Assembly (NCBI GenBank): GCA_046046245.1
Contig: JBJOKE010000028.1
Span: 62,001 to 126,000, forward strand
DNA: 64,000 nt
Origin: UBA4615 sp046046245
Lineage (GTDB): Bacteria; Pseudomonadota; Gammaproteobacteria; Burkholderiales; Burkholderiaceae_E
Reading direction: 5' to 3'
Under the pieces are notes generated by a model. The model made no database searches and was not told the DNA's origin. It was given only the letters and a program-made list of their open reading frames with translations. Shown in pieces: positions 33,080 through 41,367 of the stretch. Both the position numbers and the translations under genes were made by a program. Within the stretch, counting starts at the first letter, position 1; every line of letters starts with the position of its first letter.

Positions 33080-34867
33080 TCAGCCCTGCCGCGCCGTCTC
33101 GGTGCCCCGCACCAGCCGTCCCGGCGTGGCCCCGGTGGGTGCGTCGTCGCGCAAGGTCTCCACCCCGCCGACGAAGGTGTGCCGGTAGCCGGTGGCCGAC
33201 TGCAGGAAGCGTCGTCCGCCCGCGGGCAGGTCGTGCTCGATCCGTGGCCGGTGAAGCGCCAGCCGCGCGGCGTCGATCAGGTTCAGGTCGGCACGCAGGC
33301 CCGGCAGCACCGCGCCGCGGTCGGCGAGTGCATAGGCGCGCGCGCTGTCGAGGGTCTGCTTGCGGACCAGCCGCTCGATCGGGATCCGCGGGCCGCGGCG
33401 GCGGTCGCGGGCCCAGTGGGTCAGCAGGAAGGTCGGGCCGCTGCCGTCGCAGATCGTCCCGACGTGTGCGCCGCCGTCACCCACGCCCATCACGGTCGCC
33501 TCATCCTCGAGCATCGTGCGGACCACCTCGAGGTCGCCGCCGGTGTAGTTCTCGAACGGATGCAGCAGCAGGCCGCGGCCGCCGTCCTCGAGCAGCACGT
33601 CGAGCGCGACCGACCAGACCGTGCGGCCCTCGGCGCGCGCGCGGACCGCGATCGCATCCTGCGGGCCGGGCTCGTAGTCGGGCGTGGCGCCCATCGCGAA
33701 CGCCCGCTCGAGCATCCCGCCGATCATCCGCGTCTGGCCGTCCTGCGGCCGCTCGTCGACGAGGCGTGCGCGCAGCGCGGCGTCGGCCCGGATCCGCGCG
33801 ACCCGTTCGGCGAGCGGCAGCGCCTCGAGCGCCTGCCAGGCCGAGTGCCGGCCGAACGGGTTCAGCGTCGCCTCCAGCCCGAGCAGCACGCCGATCGCGC
33901 GGCTGCCCACCTGCCCGTTGACCTCGAGGCCGGCGGCGCGGGCCTCGTGGATCCGGTCGAGGGTCTCGCGCCAGAGCGTCGGTGCGCGGTCGACCTGGAT
34001 CAGCAGCAGCGACAGCGGGCGGCCCGATGCCCGCGCGGCGGCGGCGAGCACCTCGAAGTCGCCGGGGCCGAAGTCGGAGTTGACCTCGAGCACACCGCGG
34101 CCGGCCCGCCTCATCGCGCGGGCGAGCGCGAGCAGCTCGGCCTCGTCGGCCGACAGGCTCGGCGTGGGGCGGCCGTCGCGGGCGCGGTGCTTGACGGTGC
34201 GCGAGGTCGACAGCCCGAGCGCGCCGGCGCGCAGCGCCTCGTCGAGCAGCCGCGCCATCTCGTCGCGCTCGCGCGGCGTCGGCCGCTCGGCGTGGTCGCC
34301 GCCGCGTTCGCCCATCACGTAGCAGCGCAGCGCCGCGTGCGGCACCTGCGCGCCGATGTCGATCGCATGCGGCATCCGGTCGAGCGCGTCCAGGTATTCG
34401 GGGAAGCTCTCCCAGCCGAACGGGATGCCCTCGGCGAGCACCGTGCCGGGGATGTCCTCGACCCCCTCCATGATGTTGATGAGCAGGTCGACCGATCCGG
34501 GCCGCAGCGGCGCGAAGCCCACGCCGCAGTTGCCGAAGAGCGCGGTGGTCACGCCGTGGACCGACGAGGGCGCGAGCTGCGCGTCCCAGGTCGCCTGGCC
34601 GTCGTAGTGGGTGTGGATGTCGACGAAGCCCGGCGTCAGCAGCAGGCCGTCGGCGTCGATCTCGCGGCGGCCCCGGCCGATCGGCATCGTGGCGGCCGAC
34701 GGGGACGGCGCGCCGCCGGCGGCGACGTGCTCGAAGCCGGGCAGGCCCGCCGGTCCGCGCCGGTGGACCGCGGCGATGGTCGAACCGTCGATGGCGACGT
34801 CGGCCGTGCAGGCGGGCGCGCCGGTTCCGTCTACCAGCGTCGCGCCCCGAATCACCAGATCGTGCAT
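33080..34867 (-). CDS. N-acyl-D-amino-acid deacylase-like amidohydrolase
   Basis: 595 residues of the zinc amidohydrolase superfamily. TPGFVDIHTHYDGQATWD carries the HxH pair; GNCGVGFAPLRPG and GVGDGGAHVGTICDGSG are typical of the D-aminoacylase branch, as is the closing ATGYRHTFVGGV. Members hydrolyse N-acyl-D-amino acids or related amides. The protein is longer than classical D-aminoacylases (about 480-530), partly through a Gly/Pro-rich insert near residues 35-72 just before the metal site. The start at 34867 has GGGGAGG upstream; the frame remains open beyond it only as shadow of the fabG-like gene. A role in recycling D-amino acids fits nearby mpl but is inference. Confidence 0.87.
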   Translation of the reverse strand: MHDLVIRGATLVDGTGAPACTADVAIDGSTIAAVHRRGPAGLPGFEHVAAGGAPSPSAATMPIGRGRREIDADGLLLTPGFVDIHTHYDGQATWDAQLAPSSVHGVTTALFGNCGVGFAPLRPGSVDLLINIMEGVEDIPGTVLAEGIPFGWESFPEYLDALDRMPHAIDIGAQVPHAALRCYVMGERGGDHAERPTPRERDEMARLLDEALRAGALGLSTSRTVKHRARDGRPTPSLSADEAELLALARAMRRAGRGVLEVNSDFGPGDFEVLAAAARASGRPLSLLLIQVDRAPTLWRETLDRIHEARAAGLEVNGQVGSRAIGVLLGLEATLNPFGRHSAWQALEALPLAERVARIRADAALRARLVDERPQDGQTRMIGGMLERAFAMGATPDYEPGPQDAIAVRARAEGRTVWSVALDVLLEDGGRGLLLHPFENYTGGDLEVVRTMLEDEATVMGVGDGGAHVGTICDGSGPTFLLTHWARDRRRGPRIPIERLVRKQTLDSARAYALADRGAVLPGLRADLNLIDAARLALHRPRIEHDLPAGGRRFLQSATGYRHTFVGGVETLRDDAPTGATPGRLVRGTETARQG

Positions 34868-34943
34868 CGTGTCCTCCCCGGACAGGGCGCCGTCCCGGTG
34901 GCGCCGCGGCCCATTGTCGACCGGGTGCCGCGACCCCGCGGTC

Positions 34944-34996
34944 GCGCGTTCCGCGATTTCCGGAGCGCGCGGGCGGCGCGCGTTCCGTGATTCCCG
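34944..34996. repeat. Two imperfect 19-bp direct repeats upstream of the fabG-like gene
   Basis: GCGCGTTCCGCGATTTCCG (34944-34962) and GCGCGTTCCGTGATTCCCG (34978-34996) agree at 17 of 19 positions and start 34 bp apart. They lie in the 195-bp divergent spacer between the deacylase and the fabG-like gene, just upstream of TAGAAT at 35024-35029. They could be binding sites for a regulator acting on either gene. Confidence 0.5.
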
Positions 34997-35062
34997 ACAG
35001 CGGCGCCGGACCGCCGCAGCGACTAGAATGCGGCCCGTTCGAGTTTCCGTGGATCCCGGATC

Positions 35063-35803
35063 GTGCGCCTCAAGGACACCGTCGCCATCGTCACCGGATC
35101 GGCCCAGGGCATCGGGCTCGCCACCGCCGTACGCTTCGCCGCCGAAGGCGCGCGCGTGGTCGTCGCCGACCTGAACCCCACCCGCGTCGAGGCCGCCGCC
35201 GCTTCGCTGCGGGCCGCCGGCGGCCGGGCGATGGGCTGCGTCGTCGACGTCACCGACCGACCGACCATCGACGCGATGGTCGCCGAGGTGAAGGCCGAGT
35301 GGGGCCGCATCGACGTGCTGATCAACAACGCCGGCATCACCAAGGACGCGCGGCTGCAGAAGATGAGCTCGGCCCAGTTCGACGCGGTGATCGCGGTGAA
35401 CCTGAAGGGCGTGTTCGAGTGCACGCAGGCGGTCGCCGACACGATGGTCGCGCAGGGCTCGGGCTCGATCGTCAACGCGTCGTCGGTGGTCGGCCTGTAC
35501 GGCAACTTCGGCCAGACCAACTACGCCGCCACCAAGGCCGGCGTGATCGGCTTCACGAAGACCTGGGCGCGCGAGCTCGGACCCAAGGGCGTTCGCGTCA
35601 ACGCGGTCTGCCCGGGTTTCGTGCGGACCTCGATCCTCGAGACCATCCCCGAGGACGTGATGGCGAAGATGGTCGCGAAGGTGCCGCTCGGCCGGCTCGG
35701 CACCGCCGAGGAGATCGCCTCGGTCTACGCGTTCCTCGCGTCCGACGACGCGAGCTACCTGAACGGCGCGGTGATCGAGGTCTCCGGGGGCATCCAGCTG
35801 TGA
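35063..35803 (+). CDS. FabG-like short-chain dehydrogenase/reductase
   Basis: 246 residues. Cofactor motif TGSAQGIG, NNAG, and the catalytic Ser-Tyr-Lys in NASSVVGLYGNFGQTNYAATK, ending with the FabG-like ASDDASYLNGAVIEVSGG. Most likely a 3-oxoacyl-ACP or acetoacetyl-CoA reductase (NADPH), acting in fatty-acid or polyhydroxyalkanoate metabolism; the main fabG would normally be in the fab cluster, so this is probably a paralogue. The start is a GTG at 35063. TAGAAT at 35024-35029 could be the -10. Confidence 0.85.
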   Translation: MRLKDTVAIVTGSAQGIGLATAVRFAAEGARVVVADLNPTRVEAAAASLRAAGGRAMGCVVDVTDRPTIDAMVAEVKAEWGRIDVLINNAGITKDARLQKMSSAQFDAVIAVNLKGVFECTQAVADTMVAQGSGSIVNASSVVGLYGNFGQTNYAATKAGVIGFTKTWARELGPKGVRVNAVCPGFVRTSILETIPEDVMAKMVAKVPLGRLGTAEEIASVYAFLASDDASYLNGAVIEVSGGIQL

Positions 35804-35843
35804 CCGGGCGGGCGCGGCCGCTGCAGACGGCATCGGGGCGCAG

Positions 35844-36326
35844 GTGAGCGCCGACGCGCCGCTCGCCGCCAGCGCCCGTCGCGTGCAGGCGGCGATCGAC
35901 GCGCTGGGCATCGAGGCCCGGGTACGCGAACTCGGCGTGCCCGCGCGGACCGCGCAGGAGGCGGCCGACGCGCTCGGCGTGCCGGTGGGCGCGATCGCGA
36001 AGTCGCTGGTGTTCCGCGCGGCGGCCGCGGGCGCCGTGCTGGTGGTGGCGGCGGGCGATCGCCGCGTCGACGAGCGCGCGGTGGGCGAGGCGCTCGGCGA
36101 GCCGATCGGCCGCGCCGATCCGGCCTACGTGCGCGAGGTGACCGGCTATGCGATCGGCGGCATCCCGCCGGTGGGCCACGCGAACCCGACCGTGCTGTTC
36201 GTCGACCAGAGCCTCGAGCGCTTCGGGACCGTGTGGGCGGCGGGCGGCACGCCGCACGCGGTGTTCCCGATCGCGCCGTCGGCGCTGCTCGCGCTGCCGG
36301 GCGCTCGGCGGATCGGGTTCGGCTGA
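35844..36326 (+). CDS. YbaK/ProX-type aminoacyl-tRNA deacylase domain protein
   Basis: 160 residues. The INS/YbaK fold is shown by ALGVPVGAIAKSLVFRAAAAGAVLVVAAGDRRVD, where the Lys in the AKSL motif is the conserved catalytic-site lysine, and GGIPPVGHANPTVLFVDQSL near the end. These proteins hydrolyse mischarged Cys- or Ala-tRNA(Pro) or related species. The GTG at 35844 is the chosen start, 40 bp after the fabG-like gene. A 48-bp gap separates it from the convergent marC-like gene. Confidence 0.86.
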   Translation: MSADAPLAASARRVQAAIDALGIEARVRELGVPARTAQEAADALGVPVGAIAKSLVFRAAAAGAVLVVAAGDRRVDERAVGEALGEPIGRADPAYVREVTGYAIGGIPPVGHANPTVLFVDQSLERFGTVWAAGGTPHAVFPIAPSALLALPGARRIGFG

Positions 36327-36374
36327 GGCCGCCGCCGGCGGGCGGTGCGCCGCGCGGGCCGGTCGGCCGTGCCG

Positions 36375-37052
36375 CTACCGCGGCTGCGCCTGCAGCTGCA
36401 GCCAGCCCGTCCACATGATGTCTAGCCCGATGCACAGCAGCATGAAGGCCGCGAGCCGCATCATCACCAGCGTGCCCAGCGGGCCGAGGCGCGCGAGCAG
36501 CCAGGGCGAATAGCGGTTCGACAGGTAGATCACCGCCGCGGTCACCGCGGCGCCGACCAGCGCGATCGTCGCGTGCGCGAGGTACAGGATCGGCGAGCCG
36601 GGGATCTGCGCACCGAGCGTGATCGACGCGGCGATCGTGCCCGGCCCGGTCATCAGCGGGAAGGTGAGGGGGTAGAAGCTGCGCTCGCGCAGCGCCTCGT
36701 TCGACAGCACGCGCGTGTGTCGGGATGCCGCGTCGCGGACGTCGGCGTCGTCGGCGTCGCCGCTGTGCAGCATCCGCCAGCCGGCGGCGGCGACCAGCAG
36801 CCCGCCGCCGATCCGCACGATGGACAGCGACACGCCGAAGAACTCCAGCACGTAGCTGCCGACCAGCAGCGAGCCCGCGAGCACGAAGAACGCGTTGATC
36901 GCGACCTGCCTCGCGAGCCGCGAGATGGTCGCGTCGTCGGTGCCGGCGGTCGCCAGGAAGACCGGCGCGGTGCTCGGCGGGTTGATGATCGGCAGCAGCG
37001 TGGCCGGCACCACGAGCACGGCCTTCAGCAGGGGAACCAGGGTCTCGAGCAT
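36375..37052 (-). CDS. MarC-family integral membrane protein
   Basis: 225 residues with about six membrane segments. Family features: PLLKAVLVVPATLLPIINPPSTAPVFL at the N-terminus, LTFPLMTGPGTIAASITLG in the middle. The name comes from the E. coli mar locus, but later work did not support a role in multiple antibiotic resistance, so function is unknown. Start at 37052 (MLETLVPLL); the longer frame upstream is shadow of the MFS gene. It lies 107 bp downstream of the MFS transporter on the same strand. Confidence 0.88.
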   Translation of the reverse strand: MLETLVPLLKAVLVVPATLLPIINPPSTAPVFLATAGTDDATISRLARQVAINAFFVLAGSLLVGSYVLEFFGVSLSIVRIGGGLLVAAAGWRMLHSGDADDADVRDAASRHTRVLSNEALRERSFYPLTFPLMTGPGTIAASITLGAQIPGSPILYLAHATIALVGAAVTAAVIYLSNRYSPWLLARLGPLGTLVMMRLAAFMLLCIGLDIMWTGWLQLQAQPR

Positions 37053-37159
37053 CGGTGCTCCGTGGCGACGGCGGCTCGACTGTGCCACACCCGCGGCGCG
37101 GAGCCGCTGCCGACCCCGTGGGCCCGGCGGAGGGCGCGCGGGTCGCGGGTGACCTGTCC

Positions 37160-38329
37160 TCAGGTGCCGGCCGACGCCCGCGCCGGCCCGCCGGACGCCC
37201 GGACCAGCAGCGCCACCGCGACGATCAGCGCCGCCGACACGACCGGCAGCCGCGCGTAGCCGGCCGCGGCGATCACCGCGCCGCCGATCGCCGCGCCCGC
37301 CGCGGTGCCGACGTAGATCATCGACGCGTTGAGCGCGAGCACCGCCGTGGCCTGGCCGGGCTCGAGCGCGACCAGCCGCGACTGCTGCGCGGCGTAGAAC
37401 GCGAAGCCGATCACGCCCCAGCAGAGGAAGGCGCCGACCACCGCGACCGGGTGGCCGCCGGCCGTGGCCAGCACGGCGAACACCGCGAGGAAGCCCGCGC
37501 AGATCGCGTAGATGAGCCGCGTGGGTCCGACGCGGTCGGCGAGCATGCCGCCCGCGAAGGTGCCCCCGAGGGCCGCGACGCCGAAGGCCATGAGCACGCC
37601 CGCGATCGCCGGCGCCGGCACGCCGCCGTGCTCGCGCAGGAACGCGCCGACGTAGCTGAAGATCGAGAAGATCGACGCGAAGTAGGTGGCGGTCACCGCG
37701 AGCGCCGCGACGATCCGCGGCCGGCGCAGCAGTCCGCCGATGCCCGCCAGGCTGGCCGGCGCGGTGGGCACGTCGCGCGGCGCGCGCGCGAGCGCGGCCA
37801 GGACCGCCACGCCGGCCGCAGCGACACCCCAGAACCCGAGCGGCCAGCCGAAGCGCGAGAGCCCCGCCCACGCGCCGAAGGGCACGCCCACCACGTACGA
37901 CAGCCCGATGCCCGCGAAGGTCACCGACAGCGCGCGTCCGCGCGCGGCGGGCGGCACCAGCGCCACCGCGAGCGCGGCGGCGGTCGGGGTGTAGACCGCG
38001 GCGCCGCAGGCCATCGCGATGCGCGCGGCGGCGAGCCCGCCCCACGAGGCGGCGAGCGCCGAGGCCGCGTTGGCCGCGACCAGCAGCGCCATGGACACGA
38101 GCAGCGCGGTCCGCGCGTCGAGGCGGCCGACCAGCGCCACGAGCAGCGGTGCGGCAACCGCGTTGGCCGCCGAGTAGACGGTCATCAGCTGGCCGGCCGC
38201 CGCGACCGACACGCCGAGCGAACGCGCGAGCGGCTCGACGATGCCGCCGATCATGAAGCCGCCGGTGCCGACGACGAGGTTGCCCAGCGCCAGCACCCAC
38301 AGCACGCCCGGCAGCCGGGCGCCGCTCAA
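37160..38329 (-). CDS. MFS transporter, DHA1/AraJ-like
   Basis: 389 residues with about twelve membrane segments. Recognisable stretches include VVGTGGFMIGGIVEPLARSL in helix 1, LDARTALLVSMALLVAANA in the 2-3 region, RGRALSVTFAGIGLSYVVG and the second-half ADRVGPTRLIYAI. This is a small-molecule antiporter type (drug, sugar or amino-acid efflux); substrate unknown. The start appears to be TTG at 38329, 10 bp after the AIM24-family gene, so the two are probably cotranscribed. Confidence 0.84.
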   Translation of the reverse strand: MSGARLPGVLWVLALGNLVVGTGGFMIGGIVEPLARSLGVSVAAAGQLMTVYSAANAVAAPLLVALVGRLDARTALLVSMALLVAANAASALAASWGGLAAARIAMACGAAVYTPTAAALAVALVPPAARGRALSVTFAGIGLSYVVGVPFGAWAGLSRFGWPLGFWGVAAAGVAVLAALARAPRDVPTAPASLAGIGGLLRRPRIVAALAVTATYFASIFSIFSYVGAFLREHGGVPAPAIAGVLMAFGVAALGGTFAGGMLADRVGPTRLIYAICAGFLAVFAVLATAGGHPVAVVGAFLCWGVIGFAFYAAQQSRLVALEPGQATAVLALNASMIYVGTAAGAAIGGAVIAAAGYARLPVVSAALIVAVALLVRASGGPARASAGT

Positions 38330-38339
38330 GGCGCTCCGT

Positions 38340-39134
38340 TCAATCGTCGTCGCCGCCGAAGATCGACGACCTGCCGGCGAGGCCGCCCTGCTCGCGCGAG
38401 CCGCCGGTCTGCGGTGCGGCGGCGAACACCCGCGATGCGAGCCGCGAGAACGGCAGCGACTGCAGCCAGACCGTGCCCGGTCCGCGCAGCACCGCGAAGA
38501 ACAGGCCCTCGCCGCCGAAGAGCGCGGTCTTGACCTTGCCGACGTACTCGATGTCGAAGTCCACGCCGTCGGTGTAGCCCACCACGCAGCCGGTGTCGAC
38601 GCGCAGCAGCTCGCCGGGCGCGAGCCGGCGCTCCATCACCGTGCCGCAGGCGTGGACGAAGGCGAGTCCGTCGCCCTCGAGCTTCTGCATGATGAAGCCC
38701 TCGCCGCCGAAGAAGCCGGCGCCGAGCTTGCGCTGGAACGCGATGCCGAGCGAGACGCCGCGCGCGGCGCACAGGAACGCGTCGCGCTGGCAGATCATCC
38801 GCCCGCCGAGGGCGGACAGGTCCATCGGCAGGATCCGTCCCGGATACGGGGCCGCGAACCCGAGCTTGCGCCGCTCGCGCGCCTGGTTCTGGTAGACCGA
38901 GGTGAACAGCGACTCGCCGGTCAGCAGCCGCTTGCCGGCCCCCACCAGCTTGCCGAACAGGCCGCCGCCCCCGCCGCCGCTGCCGTCGCCGAAGACGGTG
39001 TCGATCGTGACCCCGTCCTCCATGTACATCAGGCTTCCGGCTTCGCCGACCATCGCCTCGCCGGGGTCGAGCTCGACCTCGACGTACTGCATCTCCCCGC
39101 CTTCGATCCGGTAGTCGATGACGTCCATCGCCAT
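38340..39134 (-). CDS. TIGR00266 / AIM24-family protein
   Basis: 264 residues of the AIM24-type beta-sandwich family. Typical stretches: MQYVEVELDPGEAMVGEAGSL near the start, GFFGGEGFIMQKLEGDG, LRVDTGCVVGYTDGVDFD and ALFGGEGLFFAVLRGPGTVWLQ, with a Gly/Ser low-complexity tail. The family occurs from bacteria to mitochondria; no enzymatic function is known for the bacterial proteins. It is divergent from the RNB nuclease gene, with a perfect TATAAT between them on the plus strand. Confidence 0.88.
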   Translation of the reverse strand: MAMDVIDYRIEGGEMQYVEVELDPGEAMVGEAGSLMYMEDGVTIDTVFGDGSGGGGGGLFGKLVGAGKRLLTGESLFTSVYQNQARERRKLGFAAPYPGRILPMDLSALGGRMICQRDAFLCAARGVSLGIAFQRKLGAGFFGGEGFIMQKLEGDGLAFVHACGTVMERRLAPGELLRVDTGCVVGYTDGVDFDIEYVGKVKTALFGGEGLFFAVLRGPGTVWLQSLPFSRLASRVFAAAPQTGGSREQGGLAGRSSIFGGDDD

Positions 39135-39181
39135 GTCCGTGCTCCTGGTTCGACCGAGGGCGTCGAGTGTAGCCCACTGGC

Positions 39182-39187
39182 TATAAT
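39182..39187 (+). promoter_or_regulatory. Consensus -10 box upstream of the RNB nuclease gene
   Basis: TATAAT at 39182-39187 is the only perfect -10 I noticed in an intergenic region of this GC-rich window. It is 48 bp before the ATG at 39236. The -35 region is poor in T, so the strength is uncertain. Confidence 0.55.
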
Positions 39188-39235
39188 CGCCTGCTCGGCG
39201 GCGCCGGCCGCGTCACCGGAATTCCGAAGCGGTCC

Positions 39236-41344
39236 ATGGCGAGCACCCACGTCCTGTTCGAGGAAGACGGCGCGTTCAAGGCCGGCACGGTGCTGTCCGA
39301 CGCGGGCGCCAGCCTGCAGGTCGAGGCTGCGAGCGGCAAGCGCACGAAGGTCAAGTCCTCGAGCGTGATGCTGAGGTTCCCGTCGCCGTCGCCGGTCGAA
39401 CTGATGGAGCAGGCGCAGCGTGCCGCCGAGGGCATCGACCTCGACTTCCTCTGGGAATGCGCGCCGCGGGACGAGTTCGAGTTCACCGGCTTCGCCGACG
39501 ACTACTACGGCCACGCGCCGTCGCCGGTCGAGGCCGCGAGCCTGCTGTTCCGGCTGCACGGCGCGCCGGTCTACTTCTACCGCAAGGGGCGCGGTCGCTA
39601 CCGGTCCGCGCCGCCCGAGACCTTGCGCGCCGCGCTCGCCGCGCTCGAGCGCAAGAAGGAGCAGGCGGCGCGCGTCGAACAGTGGGCGCAGGACCTGGCC
39701 GAGGGTCGCGCGCCCGAGGCGATCGCCCGCGAGGCGGCGCGTCTGCTGGTCAAGCCCGACAGGAACGGCCTCGAGTGGAAGGCGCTCGAGCGTGCCTGCG
39801 CGCTCACGCGCCGCCCGCCCGCGCGCGTGCTGCTGGAGGCCGGCGCGTTCGCCGACGCGCGTGCGCTGCACCTCGGCTGCTTCCTCGCCGACCTCTTCCC
39901 GCAGGGCGCGGGGTTCGGCGCGGTCGACGCCGCGCCGCTCGACGCGGCGCTCGCCGCGCGGCTCGCCGCGCTGCCGCTGTCCGAGGCCGAGCCGTTCTCG
40001 ATCGACGACTCCACCACCACCGAGATCGACGATTGCCTGTCGGTGCAGCGGGGCCCCGATGGCCGGCTGCGGGTGGGCGTGCACATCGCCGCGCCCGGCG
40101 TGGCGATCGTCCCGGGCGATGCGTTCGACCGGATCGCCCGCGACCGGATGTCGACCGTCTACATGCCGGGCGACAAGATCACGATGCTGCCCGATGCGCC
40201 GATCGAGCGCTTCTCGCTCGAGGCCGGCCGCGAGCTGCCCGCGCTGTCGCTCTACTGCGAGCTCGACGAGGCCGGCACCGCGGTGGTGTCGAGCTTCACG
40301 CGCGTCGAGCGGATCCGCGTCGCCGCGAACCTGCGGCATGACCGGCTCGACGACACCGTCACCGAGGACGCGCTCGCCGAGCCCGCCCCCGGCGCCCCCG
40401 ATCCGCTCGCCGGGCTGCAGCAGGCCGCCGCGCTGCGCGCGTTGTGGCGCCTCACGCTCGCGCTGTCGGACGAGCGCGACCGCGTCCGCGGCAAGCCCGA
40501 GGCGCGGCATCGCGTCGACTTCAGCTTCTACGTCGATCTCGGGCCCGACGGCACCGAGACGGTCCGCATCGTCCAGCGCCGCCGCGACGCGCCGCTCGAC
40601 CGGATCGTCGCCGAGCTGATGATCCTCGCGAATGCGAGCTGGGGCCGGCTGCTCGCCGACCACCGCGTGCCGGGGGTCTACCGCTCCCAGCAGGCGGGCG
40701 GGCGCGTGCGGATGACCACGCACCCGCTGCCGCACCAGGGCCTGGGCGTCGCGCAGTACGGCTGGTCGACCTCGCCGCTGCGCCGCTACGTGGACCTGGT
40801 CAACCAGCGGCAGCTGATCGCGGTGGCGTGCGGCGAACCCGCGCCCTACGCGCAGAACGACGCCGACCTGTTCGCGGTGATCTCCGCCTTCGACGCGAAG
40901 TACGCCGCCTACGCCGACTTCCAGCAGCGGATGGAGCGCTACTGGTGCCTGCGCTGGATCGGCCAGCAGCCGGCGACGCGCTTCGAGGCGGTGGTGGTCC
41001 GCGACGAGCTGGTCCGGCTCGCGCGCGCGCCGCTGTACTTCCGGATGCCCGAGCTGCCGGCGATGCAGCTCGCGCCCGGTCGCCGGATCGTCGTCGACCT
41101 GACCGACACCGACCCGCTCGAGCTGTCGGTGTCGGCGCGCTTCGTCGAGTTCGCGCTCGAGGGCGTGCCCGACGATGTCGAGCTGGTCGAGCTCGAGGAT
41201 CCGATGGACGGCGTCGACGAGGTGCCGGGCCCGCCGGCGGCCGAGGCGGCCGACGGCGTCGCGCCGGAGGGAGCGCCGGACGGGGCCGCCGCGGCCCTCG
41301 GTGACGTCGACCCGGCCGACCCCGTCGTCGACGGCGCCGCCTGA
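39236..41344 (+). CDS. RNB-domain (RNase II/R family) exoribonuclease
   Basis: 702 residues. The RNB catalytic motif FSIDDSTTTEIDDCLSV carries Asp257, Asp258, Asp265 and Asp266; YMPGDKITMLPDAPIERFSLE and the C-terminal TSPLRRYVDLVNQRQLIA are also characteristic. The enzyme degrades RNA 3' to 5'. The N-terminal region (1-250) is not an obvious double cold-shock domain, and the usual basic S1 tail is replaced by a weak OB-like segment (about 580-640) and a final acidic Ala/Pro-rich tail of about 55 residues. So it is a divergent betaproteobacterial branch and not RNase R proper. Confidence 0.88.
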   Translation: MASTHVLFEEDGAFKAGTVLSDAGASLQVEAASGKRTKVKSSSVMLRFPSPSPVELMEQAQRAAEGIDLDFLWECAPRDEFEFTGFADDYYGHAPSPVEAASLLFRLHGAPVYFYRKGRGRYRSAPPETLRAALAALERKKEQAARVEQWAQDLAEGRAPEAIAREAARLLVKPDRNGLEWKALERACALTRRPPARVLLEAGAFADARALHLGCFLADLFPQGAGFGAVDAAPLDAALAARLAALPLSEAEPFSIDDSTTTEIDDCLSVQRGPDGRLRVGVHIAAPGVAIVPGDAFDRIARDRMSTVYMPGDKITMLPDAPIERFSLEAGRELPALSLYCELDEAGTAVVSSFTRVERIRVAANLRHDRLDDTVTEDALAEPAPGAPDPLAGLQQAAALRALWRLTLALSDERDRVRGKPEARHRVDFSFYVDLGPDGTETVRIVQRRRDAPLDRIVAELMILANASWGRLLADHRVPGVYRSQQAGGRVRMTTHPLPHQGLGVAQYGWSTSPLRRYVDLVNQRQLIAVACGEPAPYAQNDADLFAVISAFDAKYAAYADFQQRMERYWCLRWIGQQPATRFEAVVVRDELVRLARAPLYFRMPELPAMQLAPGRRIVVDLTDTDPLELSVSARFVEFALEGVPDDVELVELEDPMDGVDEVPGPPAAEAADGVAPEGAPDGAAAALGDVDPADPVVDGAA

Positions 41345-41367
41345 CCCGGCCGATCCGGAGCACCGCC

